A program made the translations under genes and the position numbers. A DNA stretch of 64,000 nt from Dryocosmus kuriphilus (taxonomy: Eukaryota > Arthropoda > Insecta > Hymenoptera > Cynipidae), in contig CM076193.1 of NCBI GenBank assembly GCA_038277395.1, forward strand, positions 81,162,627-81,226,626, given 5' to 3'. Positions 34,408-45,840 of the stretch are shown here, piece after piece. Every line of letters starts with the position of its first letter. The stretch's first letter is position 1. Under the pieces are notes generated by a model that saw only the letters and a program-made list of their open reading frames with translations, had not been told where the DNA came from and did not search any database.

Positions 34408-34742
34408 CAAGTAGAATAACCAGAGACATGAATGGGATGAAATCTGAAATCTCGCAATATCCAATTGATTATTCCCGCAATATCCCTCGAGTAGCACAGC
34501 ACATAATTGGCGTATCCCGCAATATCCAATAGCTGTGCGGACTTTAATAATCAAGAAAATGTAATAAGATCAGATTAATGTTTGGTCGAAAAATTTCTAT
34601 TTCTTTACAGATTTGTTAATGAAAATACATATATACCTTTTGATTATTATTATTGCTTAATCATTTTTTATATATATAATTAGACGTCACTACCTTCAAA
34701 CAACCACTTAAATGTATACTCGCATTTTTAGCGCTTTTTAAA
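34408..34742. other. Spacer with CCGCAATATCC repeats
   Basis: CGCAATATCC occurs three to four times between 34450 and 34530 (CTCGCAATATCCAATTGATT, CCCGCAATATCCCTCGAG, CCCGCAATATCCAATAGC). No gene. Confidence 0.4.
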
Positions 34743-34890
34743 ATCGGAAAACGCTGCGGCGGGGTTCGAACCTACATAATAGACGGCCTACCCAATTTCC
34801 TAAAATCTAACCGAACGCATCATATAATTCCCTAACAACTAAGTCTCTCGGCTATCGAACCGCTTGAGTGTCTTTAACAAAATCGAAGGT
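34743..34890 (-). repeat. Possible tRNA-derived SINE head
   Basis: Minus strand: GATAGCCGAGAGACTTAG resembles a Leu/Ser-type A box, and GTAGGTTCGAACCCCGCCGC is a perfect B box with a T stem. The ~85 bp between them exceeds a normal tRNA, so a SINE or intron-bearing relic is more likely than a working tRNA. Confidence 0.35.
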
Positions 34891-35489
34891 AAGACGTTTT
34901 CCTGTGTTGGGAAAGGGTAGAGTGAAAGATTCTAGTAATTCTTTTCTTTTCGAAATTTTTGCTGGTAGATGGGTTTAAAAATTTGTATGTATTGTTTAAT
35001 CTATGAATTGATCTTCTATAAAAAAATATATTCCCAATAAACTTGGTCAAACTTAAATACTCATTATTAATTACAAAAAGTTATGAAAGCAAAACGTAAT
35101 ATTAATATAAGCGATAAATAAATAATTAAGCATCATAATAATTCAACATTAATTTGATTTATAATCATTTTAATTATTAACGTAATAATAAACTTTAAAA
35201 ATAAATAAAATTATTTTTAAGAAACGCTTTCATTTAACAAATAAATAATTGAAATAACTTACGAAAATTAAAAAATAAATAATTAATTGTTAATAATTTA
35301 TAGTTTTATAATTCATTTTCACAAATATATAATATCAACGTTATAAAAGTAAAATATTACATCAATAAATATGCATTAAAAATACAAATCTGAAGTTAGC
35401 TGTGTGCATATAATTTTATAATAAATTTTCATAATGTGAAATTAAAAAATTTTTTTTATTAAATTTATTTATTATTTACTTATTATTTA
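34891..35489. other. AT-rich DNA without gene
   Basis: Nothing beyond A/T-rich simple sequence, dense in TAAT and AATAAT from 35100 to 35480. Confidence 0.5.
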
Positions 35490-35830
35490 TTTATTTACTA
35501 ACGCTTTGTGCGACGTTCGTTATAAGCTTCTGCAGGCTGCTATACGGGCAGTGTGTGAGAGGTATACGCGTGCAACCTGAAAGTTACTAACAATAAAGAA
35601 GACATTTGTTTATCAGAAAAGTGAAAATATGATTGCATCTTATTATTTATTTATTTTTTTATTTATTTCTTAACTCTTTGTGCGACGTTCGTTATAAACT
35701 TCTGCTATAAACTGCTAAACTGTTATAAACTTCTCTCTGTGAGAAGTATAGGCGTGCAACCTGAAAGTTATTAACAATAAAGAAGATATTTGTTTATTAA
35801 AAAAGTGAAAATATTATTGCATATTCTTAT
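35490..35830 (+). repeat. Tandem duplication, ~174 bp units
   Basis: TTGTGCGACGTTCGTTATAA occurs at ~35505 and ~35679, each followed by GCGTGCAACCTGAAAGTTA and AACAATAAAGAAGA. The second unit contains an extra short internal repeat (AACTTCT...ATAAACTTCT). AATAAA in each unit could be a polyadenylation signal of an LTR-type repeat. Confidence 0.75.
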
Positions 35831-36314
35831 ATTACAATCGACCTTGAGTCGATTGAAAAGAAGAATTAGCTCTCTATCTAGTCGGGAAGTGCCTCAAATT
35901 TCAATCGCAAGATTTGAGGACAGAGAGATATATGCGTCGCTCATTGTAAAAATGGTGTAACTCCATTTTTTTTAAAAAACGTATTTTTTGCTTCCTGGTA
36001 TCACATTTAGTCATATATTTCATTACAAAAGTGAAAGAACTGCAATAATTGCACTAAAATCGCATAAATAGCGTTACTTGTTCACTCATTAATTTTTTCA
36101 CTATTAAATTACTATTACTTGTTCACTATTAAAAATAGTGTTTCTTTTATTTTCTTATTTACTACAAGTTTTCATACCTTTGACCTGTATTTAACAGGAA
36201 GAAATAAAAAATACAGAATGAATAAATTGTATTTTTCCCCTATACATTAATTTGCAAAAAGCCCGCTATTTCAAAATTCAATTGCAAGGAGATAATTCAC
36301 TTTTACAATGAACG

Positions 36315-36352
<38 letters not shown>

Positions 36353-37699
36353 AATATATATATATATATGACAACAAAGTTAAATAAAAACATTAAAAAT
36401 AGTTTCTTTTTCAATTTTGAGGTATTTCATTTACTGAAATATTATTGATCTTAATCACCTAAATCAACACTTTACTTTAATACTTTCGAATAAACTATAT
36501 GTGACACCTCTTAAAACGTCTTGATCAGTCGTCATCTAACTGACGTATATATGCATTTCAGACTGCAATTGCATGCAATCAGCATGCAATTGTATTAGTC
36601 ATCATTATGCCATAGTACAAGACATACAAGACATTGAAATTTTCAAGGATCAAATCCTAAGTCTCTAACAATAGCTGGCAGGTATACGCTCTCATTGTAG
36701 ACTCTCCGTATTTATTTTAGCGAACCGTAATTTCACCACTCGTACAGTTTTGGAAATACCAGGAACTTCTTCGAGAATCTTCGAATATTTTCGAGTCTAC
36801 TCCAGACACCAAATGTACACGCCCTCAGGCCCTGTATTTTCCCTCACGCTTAAATGTGGGTCTCGAGTTCGACGATTGTAGGTTCAAATGATTCAGAGTA
36901 GGGTCAAAAGAATGAAGTGGAGTCAAAAGTTTGATTTTGGAGGAGTTATAGGTTGAAAGTAGGAGCAATAGGTTTAAATGTGTCAAAGTAGGGGCTAAAT
37001 TTTGACTCGGGCATATACTATAAAATCTACAGAATCTGGGATAGAAGAGAGGAAGGATGAATTTTGGGGTTTAGTTGATAATTATGTATGGAATAACAGG
37101 TAATGAGGTAATGTAAATACTAATACGATAAAAGGGAGGAAAGTAGTAGTGTAATATTTGTCAGAGATGATATAGGAACGCGTAATATTTTTGATTAAAC
37201 TTCTAAAAATCAAATGTATTTCACATTTGAATTAATACTTTCCTTCTTCGAATCGAACTCTTTTGTGAATGGATTATGTTAATATCCCTTATAGAAATAA
37301 TCGATTGAACCTGATTTAAAATGATTAACGCGATCTACATTTGCATTTTTTTCATTTGTTTTTAATCGAGATATGCACTGAAACTAAGTATCATTTGCTC
37401 GCAATCGGATTAAATTGTGTGAATGAATATGCGCATTTGATCAAAGTGCATACTCTGCAGTTTTTGTCACGATGCACACGTGTTTGGAGGTTAAAATTTT
37501 TGGCACGATTACGATGCCCGTGGCGACAATGATTTAATGCGGATTCCTATAGGATTTTTTACGAGAAACACGAATCTGACAATTTTAAATCGATATCTCC
37601 AATATTTTACGAGATATCGATTTGTTTTTACTTTTTTTCTTAATTTACAAAAATTCTAACTTTCACTCCAATAGAGTAATTTTCAAGAGAAAAGCGTTG
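35831..37699. other. AT-rich DNA with TA microsatellite
   Basis: A (TA)n tract occupies ~36324-36369. Around 36860-37010 the phrases GGGTCAAAAG, GGAGTCAAAAG and GTGTCAAAGTAGG form a weak local repeat. No gene. Confidence 0.5.
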
Positions 37700-37880
37700 G
37701 AAAAGGGTTAGGGGTACGACCTTACATTATTTTTGTGACCAGTTACACGGGTGCTTTCTCGCCCCCCATGATGCGTAGGAAAAGTGGTAGGAATACGACC
37801 TTACTTACTTTTGTGAACAATCACAGGGATGCCTTCCCGTCTCCCATGAGTCGTTGGAAAGTGGTAGGGGTGAGTTCTGC
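37700..37880 (+). repeat. Tandem duplication, ~85 bp units
   Basis: TACGACCTTACATTATTTTTG (37714) and TACGACCTTACTTACTTTTG (~37794) each precede a block ending CCCATGA and GGAAAAGTGGTAGG or GGAAAGTGGTAGGG. Confidence 0.6.
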
Positions 37881-39590
37881 CACGGATATCGTAATCTCCA
37901 CAAATATTTGTTCAGGTGCATCGAAGTGGTTAGATGTTGAATTATTTGTTCAGATGCATCGAATAAAGGGCTCATATTTTGTGCTTTAGGGGCGTGTAGA
38001 GAAAGTCTGTGACTTGTGATAGTCATAGTTTAATTAACAAATATATGTTGTTGGCAGTATGAATTTGACCTGACGGGAATGATTGTAAATCATTCATTTA
38101 CTTCTTCTAAAATACATGTTGTTAAATATGTTTGTTGTTCGAAAAAAGTAAATGACTATTTGTAAATAATTCGCGCAAGATTAAAATTCGACCATCAACA
38201 CGAAAACTAATCTTAAATAATTCTCCGCATCGCCAACTGAGAACGATTGGGATCGATTGATAAACGCAGGAAGCACAATCCTTGTTAATCGTATTGCCTC
38301 AATTATGGAACACAATTGAATTTAATTTAAATTTTTCTGCTATCGTTTTCAATCGATTCCAATCGATTATTTCTAGATAGGGTACAATACAGTTAAGGTT
38401 TGCTACTGTTGAATCCATAACATAATACTTTACAATTTAAAGTATGATATTATATAGAATTACAGGAATGCCTGTTGCTCCATGTTTCACGTGCAGTTAG
38501 CTTTAATATTTTACTATTAAGTCTATGACATATTCAATTGAGGCTAATAATTTTTCGAATAGTTCAATAATATTTTATTTAAATCTATAAAACAAGAAAC
38601 AGTAGCATATGTTTTTGAAGTCATATAGTATATACATTCAAACGGGGGCGAGAGCACCGTTTGATGCTTCAAAGCAATATTTCATTGATTCAAGGGTATT
38701 TTTTTCTCAGTGCGTAAGACTAATCTCATATCCGTCATTGGGAGGAGTAAATGCAGTGCGACGCTAGTAGATGGCGCATAAGAGCGTTTCTTTGGCCTTA
38801 CCTTTATATGTATTCCAGGGGAAACAGGTACATAAGTAGTTTTTGGGATATCATCGGTGCGTCGCATCCCTGGATCGCCGGTATGTCCTAAAGACGTCCT
38901 TGAGTGTCGTTTATGTGACGACAATTAGATATTTTGACGCGTACAAATGACAAGCTTCCATCTTTTAGAGACCAAATAAAAAGGTGCTAACTCGTGAAGG
39001 CCAAATAAAAAGGTGCTACAGAGTTGAGAGTGCTAATTTTTTAGTACAATGTATATAGAAATTTGAAGGTTCGAGAGTTCGCCACGCGATTTATAACCTT
39101 GTCGTCTGGTCTTTCCAAAATGGAATCTTTTCATTTGGACATCTCAATTTGTAGGACTTCCTAAATAGGAGTCCTATCACCGTGTTTACGAGGATATCAC
39201 TATTAATATTTGTAACAATTTCACAATCTAAAAACTATTTTTAAGACTTTTCGCGAGCGAACCAGAAGTTACGAAAATAGTAAAACTAAATTAATATTAC
39301 ATACAGCTATTTGCGATTATATTGAACGAGGAATCGAACACTGAACCAGTAAATTTGCCTCAAATTGAAATACGATTGCAGCTTCGAAACTGAGGAACAA
39401 TGCAATATGTTAAAACAGATTCAATTGTTTTGATTGGCGGATAATTAGTTTTTCAAATAACTTTTAGAGAAGGCTCTAGTGACTAACGCAATACAAAAAG
39501 CTTTCACACAATGCAGAAATTGCTTATTTTGGTGCCAACTAATCATGTCAGAAATTTATAATGCCGGATGAAAAATTGGAAAATGTAAAA
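37881..39590. other. No gene recognised
   Basis: Mostly AT-rich. A GC-richer stretch at 38640-38930 contains an 80-codon minus frame (38682-38924) without a known motif. GGCCAAATAAAAAGGTGCTA is nearly duplicated at ~38969 and ~38998. Confidence 0.45.
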
Positions 39591-39594
39591 ACAG

Positions 39595-39768
39595 GCAAGA
39601 GGAGATGATCTTGGATTCGACCTGAGTGGGGCCGAAATGGACGAACTGTTAAACGAAATCACCGAGCGTTTTCCCAGATCGCCCTGGACCAAAGATATTC
39701 TGATCGAAATCGCAGCCAAGTGTTGCCAAAATGTTCCACTTTGCCATAAGCAGCCACCTTGTTTATAA
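39595..39768 (+). CDS. Possible terminal exon, unidentified
   Basis: After a plausible acceptor (AAAAACAG|GC) 57 codons run open to a TAA. The product includes DLSGAEMDELLNEITERFPR, then SPWTKDILIEIAAKCC and ends CHKQPPCL. Base composition is clearly GC-richer and more codon-like than the AT-rich flanks, and the stretch is bounded upstream by an in-frame TAA at 39586. I do not recognise the family. It could be the last exon of a host gene whose other exons lie elsewhere, or a fragment of a processed copy. The ~1 kb upstream shows no matching exon. Confidence 0.35.
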   Translation, partial: ARGDDLGFDLSGAEMDELLNEITERFPRSPWTKDILIEIAAKCCQNVPLCHKQPPCL

Positions 39769-40428
39769 GATTCAGAAAAATTGATTTCAATACAACTTTG
39801 TAATTCTGATTGTAATTTAACGTTGGGTATTCTAAAGATCAGTCAAAATATAGCTTTAAATATAAAAGTAACTTGTACAAAACATTTTCATGCAATTATG
39901 CAATCGATGTAAACCGAAGGTATGTACCTCTTATGGAATTACCATACATTTTCATTGTGAAAAATTGATTATTGAATTATAACATAGAATACTCCGATAT
40001 TTATTAATTGTCACTTGACAGAAGTAAATTATTTTATTACTTAAAATGAAAGTTGGATTGTTTAAAATTATCTTTGGGATACTCTCTGAGAGAAATCGAT
40101 TTAGTAATAAAAATAAGAGATACTGTAAGAAATATACTAAAGTTCCAAAAATTAGAACCTTTAGCCTAAATATTATTTAATTAGTACATACTTTTTGGAA
40201 CGATGAACCAAATCGATTCGATACAATGAGGAATACATGGTCGCAATATCATGCGTGAATTTAAAGTATATTCGAAATAATATGGTATGGTATATAGAAC
40301 AAATGATTAATATACACATTGTGGAAATATAGAGTATGTGGGACAATTTCATAAAATTCAAAAATTACAGTCTAGCTCTAGCAAATAAATCGAATCAGTA
40401 TAGACCAGTACTACTTGACAGTCAATAA
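39769..40428. other. AT-rich DNA without gene
   Basis: No feature beyond a 62-codon minus frame (40173-40361) without motif. Confidence 0.5.
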
Positions 40429-40443
40429 TAATTGTGTATGTAT
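40429..40443. repeat. Target duplication, left copy
   Basis: TAATTGTGTATGTAT, exact match to 47398-47412. It lies next to the 3' end of the compound LINE. Confidence 0.85.
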
Positions 40444-40640
40444 GTATATTTATTGCTCTCCCTTTTACGGGTTTGAGGGCCTTCGTTCCGTGTACATTCT
40501 TTACACATTACATTCTTAATGTTACCATCTGTCTTACACCTTTTATTACACTTTAGTCTTACTCTATCTTACTATCTAATACTACTATTTATAATCTCGT
40601 CTTAATTATGTCTAACCTTACGCTCAAACTGCCTCGGGCT
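40444..40640 (-). repeat. LINE 3' untranslated tail, copy A
   Basis: Homologous in part to 45455-45640. Contains CAAACCCGTAAAAGGGAGAG, a short hairpin (CCCGTAAAAGGG) a few bases from the 3' end, which may serve as the reverse transcriptase recognition site. It ends AATAAATATAC without a long poly(A). Confidence 0.6.
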
Positions 40641-40814
40641 TTCGTTTCCTCCCGCATTTATTTATGAATACTTTTTTTTTTCTCGCAACTTACTTTCCTT
40701 TGATTGGAATCCCCTTTTGGCTTTTACACTAACCCCTGCTCCCTGTCCTTTCTCGTTGTTCTTCCAACTTTTTCATCCCCTTCTCACCGTGTCCATTCCC
40801 GTTCAAAATTCATC

Positions 40815-43800
40815 TTATCTTCCACTCACGCCCCCCCCCCCCCCCGCCGTTGCATCCCCTGTAAATTTCTCTAGCACATGCTCCCATGTTTCTACCTCGT
40901 ACCCACATACTCTGCATACACTTTCTTCTTCCTTCAACCAATATCTGCATTCTCTCATACTTTTCCCTAATCTGAAACTCGTCACTCTAATCCATTTGCT
41001 CTCCTTTTTTACCTTCTTAAGATACTCTGGCACTGCTTCGCTCTTAACCACCCTATAACATCTATTATATCTTGGTCTCACGATTTTTTCCCATCGCACT
41101 TCTTCCTGCTTCTCTATCAATTCTCTCTCTATCTGCTGCCATTCTTTATTGACCTCCTTAAGCCCACAATCTCTTCTCACCTGCAATCTACCCTACTACC
41201 ATCTTGAACGCTCCGTGTTACCTCCTATCCTCTTTAATTTAAATTTCCTTCAAGCATGCTTGTGCTATCTTACTACCCTCCCTTCCTTCTAGCTTTTCTT
41301 CAAAGTGCTACGCTTTTTTTAGTTATCTTATCACCATTTTTTCTCTACTCAATTCCTCTCTCACCATATATCCTGGGAAATGCCTACTCACTCCCATCAC
41401 CCATCTCAAAAATCTTTCCTGTTCGCTTTCTACCCCTTTGTATTCCCTGCGACCCCAGATCTCTATTCCATAGATCAACACGGACCATACTAACACGTCA
41501 AACGTCCATACTCTCATCTTCCAGTCATCGTTGAATCTTTTCATGCCTATACCCCCCACTTGACCCATTATCTTACTTGCCCTTTCAAGCCTCTTTTTCA
41601 CCTGCAACTCACTTCCTTCTCCCGATTAAAACTAGAACCCAAGATAACAGAACTCATCCACGAATTCTACCATCTCACTATTCATCTCCCATTCGTAATC
41701 TATCTTATTTCTCCTATTCCTAAAGTATAACATTTCAGTCTTTCCCACATTTACCGTTAATCTTTCTCTCTCACGTACTCTTCAAACACTCTCATTATTA
41801 GCTTCATCCCTCTTTCATCTTCCGCTAACAAAACTATATCGTCCGCGTACGCCAAAGAGTATATTTTACTATTACCTAGTATAACCCCTCCCTTCCCCTG
41901 CCTTTCTAATTTCTCTTCTAAATCTGCTAACAGGATACTGAACAGAAGCGGGCTAAGTGGGCAAATTTGCCCCACTACTTTTCCTGTCCAGAATGCCTCT
42001 CCTTTTTGCGCTCCTACTTTTACCCTTACTCTGGTTTCTACGAAGATCTCCTTAATTCTTTCGACTAACTCTTTGTCCACTCCCCTTTCTTCTAGGGTTT
42101 TCCAAAGCACATTCCTGTTTACCGAATCAAACGCTGTCTTAAAATCAACAAACACAGCTATCAATTTCCCCTTCTTTCTCCCTAAATTTCTATTCAACAC
42201 GTAATTAAGTACGTACACGTTGTCAATAGTGAACATCCTTCTCTAAAACCCGCCTGATTATGTGGAATAATCCCCTTATCTTCCACCTGTCTTTCGAGCC
42301 TTTTTTTATTTATTTCTGCATATATTTTGTATCCTACCGACATGGGTGTAATTTCTCAATACTCTCCTATCTTTTTGCCCTCCCCTTTCTTAATTAATGG
42401 TACTACACACCCTGTCCTCCATTCTTCTGGCCACCCCTCTCCCTTCCATAATTTACTGCATATTTTCCATATCTCTTCCTGTAAACCATCTCCTCCATAC
42501 TTCAAGCTTTGTTCTCTATGCCGTCCTCCCCTCTCGCCTTATCTCTTTTAAGCCATTTTACTGGCTCTTTCACCTATTCTCTACTAATTTCATTTCCGAG
42601 ATCTTCCTCTCCCTGCACTTTCTTCCTACTTTCTCCTTTCACCAGATTTTATACTGCTCCTAGCTGCTTTTTAAAGTACTCCGATCATTCGTTTATTTGG
42701 TCTCATTGTTAATACTTTTCCTTCCTTCCCTTTCCCTGTTGATCATTTCCCACTCCCTACCTTCCTTAACCGCTTTCTCTACTTCTTGCTTATACCTGTT
42801 TTTCTCCTACTGTCTCTTTTCATTTACTAAACTTTCATGAGCTTTTTTCCTTTTATTATATTCTCTGTTCTCCAAAAATCCTCTTTTCCACATTTTTAAA
42901 TGTTGCTTAATTCTTTCCTTACCCTCCCTACATTCTACATTCCACTAATCTTTCTTTTTGTCTTCCTGCTCCTCCTGCGGCATAATCTCATCCTTTATCT
43001 TCTCTATCCTCTCTCTTAAATTCAATACTATCTTATCCAGATCTTCCTATGGTGTATTCATATCATTCTCATCCTCTATATTTTCCTTGTATTCTCTAAG
43101 TATTCCACCCCTCCACCCATCTGCCTATCTTTACTTTTTTCTCTAGTATCTCTTCTCTTTTTCCCCTACTTCACTTCCAACCTTCGCTTCTCAGACTAAC
43201 GATCACCGGAAAATGTTCAGAACATATCTCATCCCCTATCTCCAATCTGTCTATAGTCTTTATTATCCTTTCTTCTTCCAGGATGTAATCAATCACCGTT
43301 TCTTCTTTTCCTACGTACGTCAACTCCCCCTCGTCATCATCCTTTGCACTTCCGTTACAAGTGAACCACCCTGCCTCCCGACCATATTCAATAGTATTTT
43401 ACCCTCTCTGTCTACTTCTCAGTGTTTCGATTTTCTGCTAAATGTTTCCATTTCTTCATCCCACCCTTCTTCCCCCAATTCCCCCTTCCATGCATTTAAA
43501 TCTCCACCTGTTAATACCAACTCTTCCCTCTTTTCCTCCATCCAATTCTTTATTACTTTACATCCATTTTCTTCTCCTCTTCTTCTGTACACGCAAACCA
43601 CGTCGACTCTTACTCTTCCCACCTTTAATCTCCTAACCATCACACCCTCCAGGGCTGTGTCCTTTTTTCCCCCTTTCTCTTCCATTGCCAATTCCCTCCT
43701 CAGACCCGAGACCATGCCTCCTGTTCTCCTTCCAGCTCATGTTCCTTTTCTGCTTCCTGCACTGTCCAGGTGTAACCTTTTGGCAAATTTCTTTTAACAC

Positions 43801-43930
43801 CCTTTCATTCCTTCCCATTCAACCAAGTCTCGCTCATCATTATCACGTACCATTTATTCAACTCATCCCAAAAACATCTATCTTCATTTTTCAACACTGA
43901 CACATTCCACAAACCCCGCCGCATTCACTC
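40815..43930 (-). pseudogene. LINE copy A ORF2: endonuclease and reverse transcriptase
   Basis: Pieces in several frames, in order from high to low coordinate. 43900-43419 is an APE-type endonuclease (VVCVYRRRGEENG, LVLTGGDLNAWKG). 42236-41757 is reverse transcriptase fingers and palm (LIAVFVDFKTAFDSVNRNVL, PLSPLLFSILLADL, YSLAYADDIVLLAEDE) with the catalytic YADD intact. 41607-41323 is a thumb-like region (RVWTFDVLVWSVLIYGIEIW). 41186-40815 is the C-terminal knuckle (CRVCGYEVETWEHVLEK). The final Cys of that knuckle is lost, and a 15-C run (40831-40845) codes for Gly just after it. Frameshifts and stops separate the pieces, so it is inactive. It resembles insect LINEs common in ants, clade uncertain. 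Confidence 0.8.
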
Positions 43931-44071
43931 TGTTCTTATTCACCTCTACTTGCCCCCTTCCTTGATACCGTTCCTCCACTTCCAACTCCTCTCTCTCTTC
44001 ATCCCATCTCTCCTCATCAATTCTTTCCTTCCTGCCCCCGAGAGCCTTTTTTTCACCATTATCTCTTTCTT

Positions 44072-45009
44072 TTACATATCACTACCCAGTTTGACTACGT
44101 AGATCCTTGCTTTTCCTCCTGTATTGCTGCCCACCCCTTTTATTTCCTCCACCCTAACCTGTTCCCCTATTTCGTTTAGAAGTTTCTCTATCTCCTCCTT
44201 TCCCGTGTCGCTTTCAACTTGCATTCTTTTAATCACTATATTTCTTCCCCTCTTCTCTCTTTTCTCCCCTTCTACATTCCTTTCTAACCCACTTATTCTA
44301 TGTCCCATTTTCACATTCCAACTTACTAAGTTATGCACTCTCTCTCTTCCACCTTACTTATTTCCTTTCTTCTCTCTTCCTCTCTTATTCCCTATCTATT
44401 CTCCATACTCTCTAATTTTCTCCAGACCTTCTCTTTTTCCCCTTTCCAAGCAGTTTCCCACTTTCCCCATTTCTCTTTCACTTTTCGAACCACCCCCTCC
44501 GTTCCGCTCCCTTGCTTCTTCACCTCCACAAGCCCTTTACACATTTCCTCACTTAATTCTCTGATCAGCCCTTCTATTGTGTTTCGCCCCTCTGCTTTTT
44601 TCCCCTCTGTCGGTGTTTTCACCTTACTTCTCTTTGTTACATTATCCTGTTCCCCTCCTTCGTCCCCCTCCTCTCAGCTCCTTTTGCTTTCCTCCGATTT
44701 TTCCACTTCTGAGTCCGTACCTTTGTTTTCAGACCAACATCTTGTCAAAATGTGTCTAGACCTCACATTACTTAATCGCCTCAATCTTACTAGGTTTGTC
44801 GGCCTGTCTTTTCTAAAGCTCTTGGCCCTTCTACCTTTCTGTGGCATCTGAAAGCTCTCCCTCTCGTCAATGAACTCGCCTGTCCCCTTCCCTTCACGAC
44901 TTGGCCCCGACCTCGTGCTCTCCTCGTCCGACTCCCTCCCCGCCTTGTGTTGCCCTCTGGCGTTCTTCCGCACGGGATTTGTGGCTAACGGCATTCTTAC
45001 TTTATCCAC
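44072..45009 (-). pseudogene. LINE copy A ORF1
   Basis: Three open pieces: 45009-44674 (basic N-terminal region), 44622-44392 (coiled-coil start, VVRKVKEKWGKWETAWKGEK) and 44338-44072 (NIVIKRMQVESDTGKEEIEK, then VRVEEIKGVGSNTGGKARIY). The parts line up with the longer, uninterrupted ORF1 of copy B. Likely an RNA-binding coiled-coil nucleic-acid chaperone, as in other LINEs. Broken by frameshifts. Confidence 0.75.
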
Positions 45010-45454
45010 TGATCACTTTCTTCGCGCTCACCTGTTTTCCCTCTCTCCCTACTAACTCAAACTCAACCCACTCAGCCACCTTCCTCCTTCTCCCTATTGT
45101 CACTTAGAAAAGCAGTAAAAAATAGTATCATCCAAATCTTACCTTACCACGTGACTATCCAAACCTGTGAAAATTCACTACCCAATTCTCTTTTCCATTG
45201 ATCAACTCCTATTCCATCCACAATCCACATTGAATCTGACTCCGATCCTAACTTCACACACTCAGCATTCCTACAATTACTCTTTTCTTACTCATTATCC
45301 ACCCTCCGCAACCCTTCCACACATTCACTCCGAACTACGACCTCCCCACACTCTACTCACCACCTTTTTCTACCACACACAAGCCCTTAATCACATCAAA
45401 AAAAGCCAAACACATCTCAATATTTCCGCACGCGTCCCATCACTCTGTTCGTTC

Positions 45455-45640
45455 ATTTATACTCTCTCCCTTTTACGGGTTTGAGAGTCATTACATAACC
45501 ATCACATCTTTACATCCAGCGCAGATTTTACAAATACTTATTCCTACCTTATCCTATATGTACATAACTTCTTAATCTCTAATATAAATCTACGCACTGC
45601 CGCTCAAGACCTTGGCCTTCCGTTTCCTCTCGCCATTTCT
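45455..45640 (-). repeat. LINE 3' untranslated tail, copy B
   Basis: Shares the GTAAAAGGGAGAG hairpin end with copy A and finishes AGTATAAATGAACG, where copy A's 5' region begins. Confidence 0.65.
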
Positions 45641-45840
45641 ATTCTATTGATGGTACATTAATCCTCGAGTCTACTGACTTTTCTTTTGCCTTTATACGAA
45701 TCATTTTGGCTCTTCTCTACCGTGTATGATCTGCTCTTTCTCTCAGCCTTTTCAGTTTCTTCATCCATCCCTATCACATTCCAAAAAACTACTTTAATCC
45801 CTTTTTCGCACTCTCTTTCCCTTCTCCCCACATTCTTCAA
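45641..45840 (-). pseudogene. ORF2 stub of LINE copy B
   Basis: Codes for EKGIKVVFWNVIGMDEETEK, the first strand of an APE endonuclease, then runs through ~40 unrelated codons into the 3' tail. Essentially all of ORF2 (~3 kb) is missing. The frame opens with TTG, so the true start is unclear. Confidence 0.65.

Noticed and set aside
38682..38924. 80-codon minus frame and a nearby TAGATGGCGC motif resembling an insulator-protein site
   Set aside because: No protein motif seen, and one short degenerate DNA motif is not enough to claim a binding site.
45641..45840. ATGA overlap between LINE ORF1 stop and ORF2 start
   Set aside because: The codon at 45840 is TTG, not ATG, so no start-stop overlap can be claimed.
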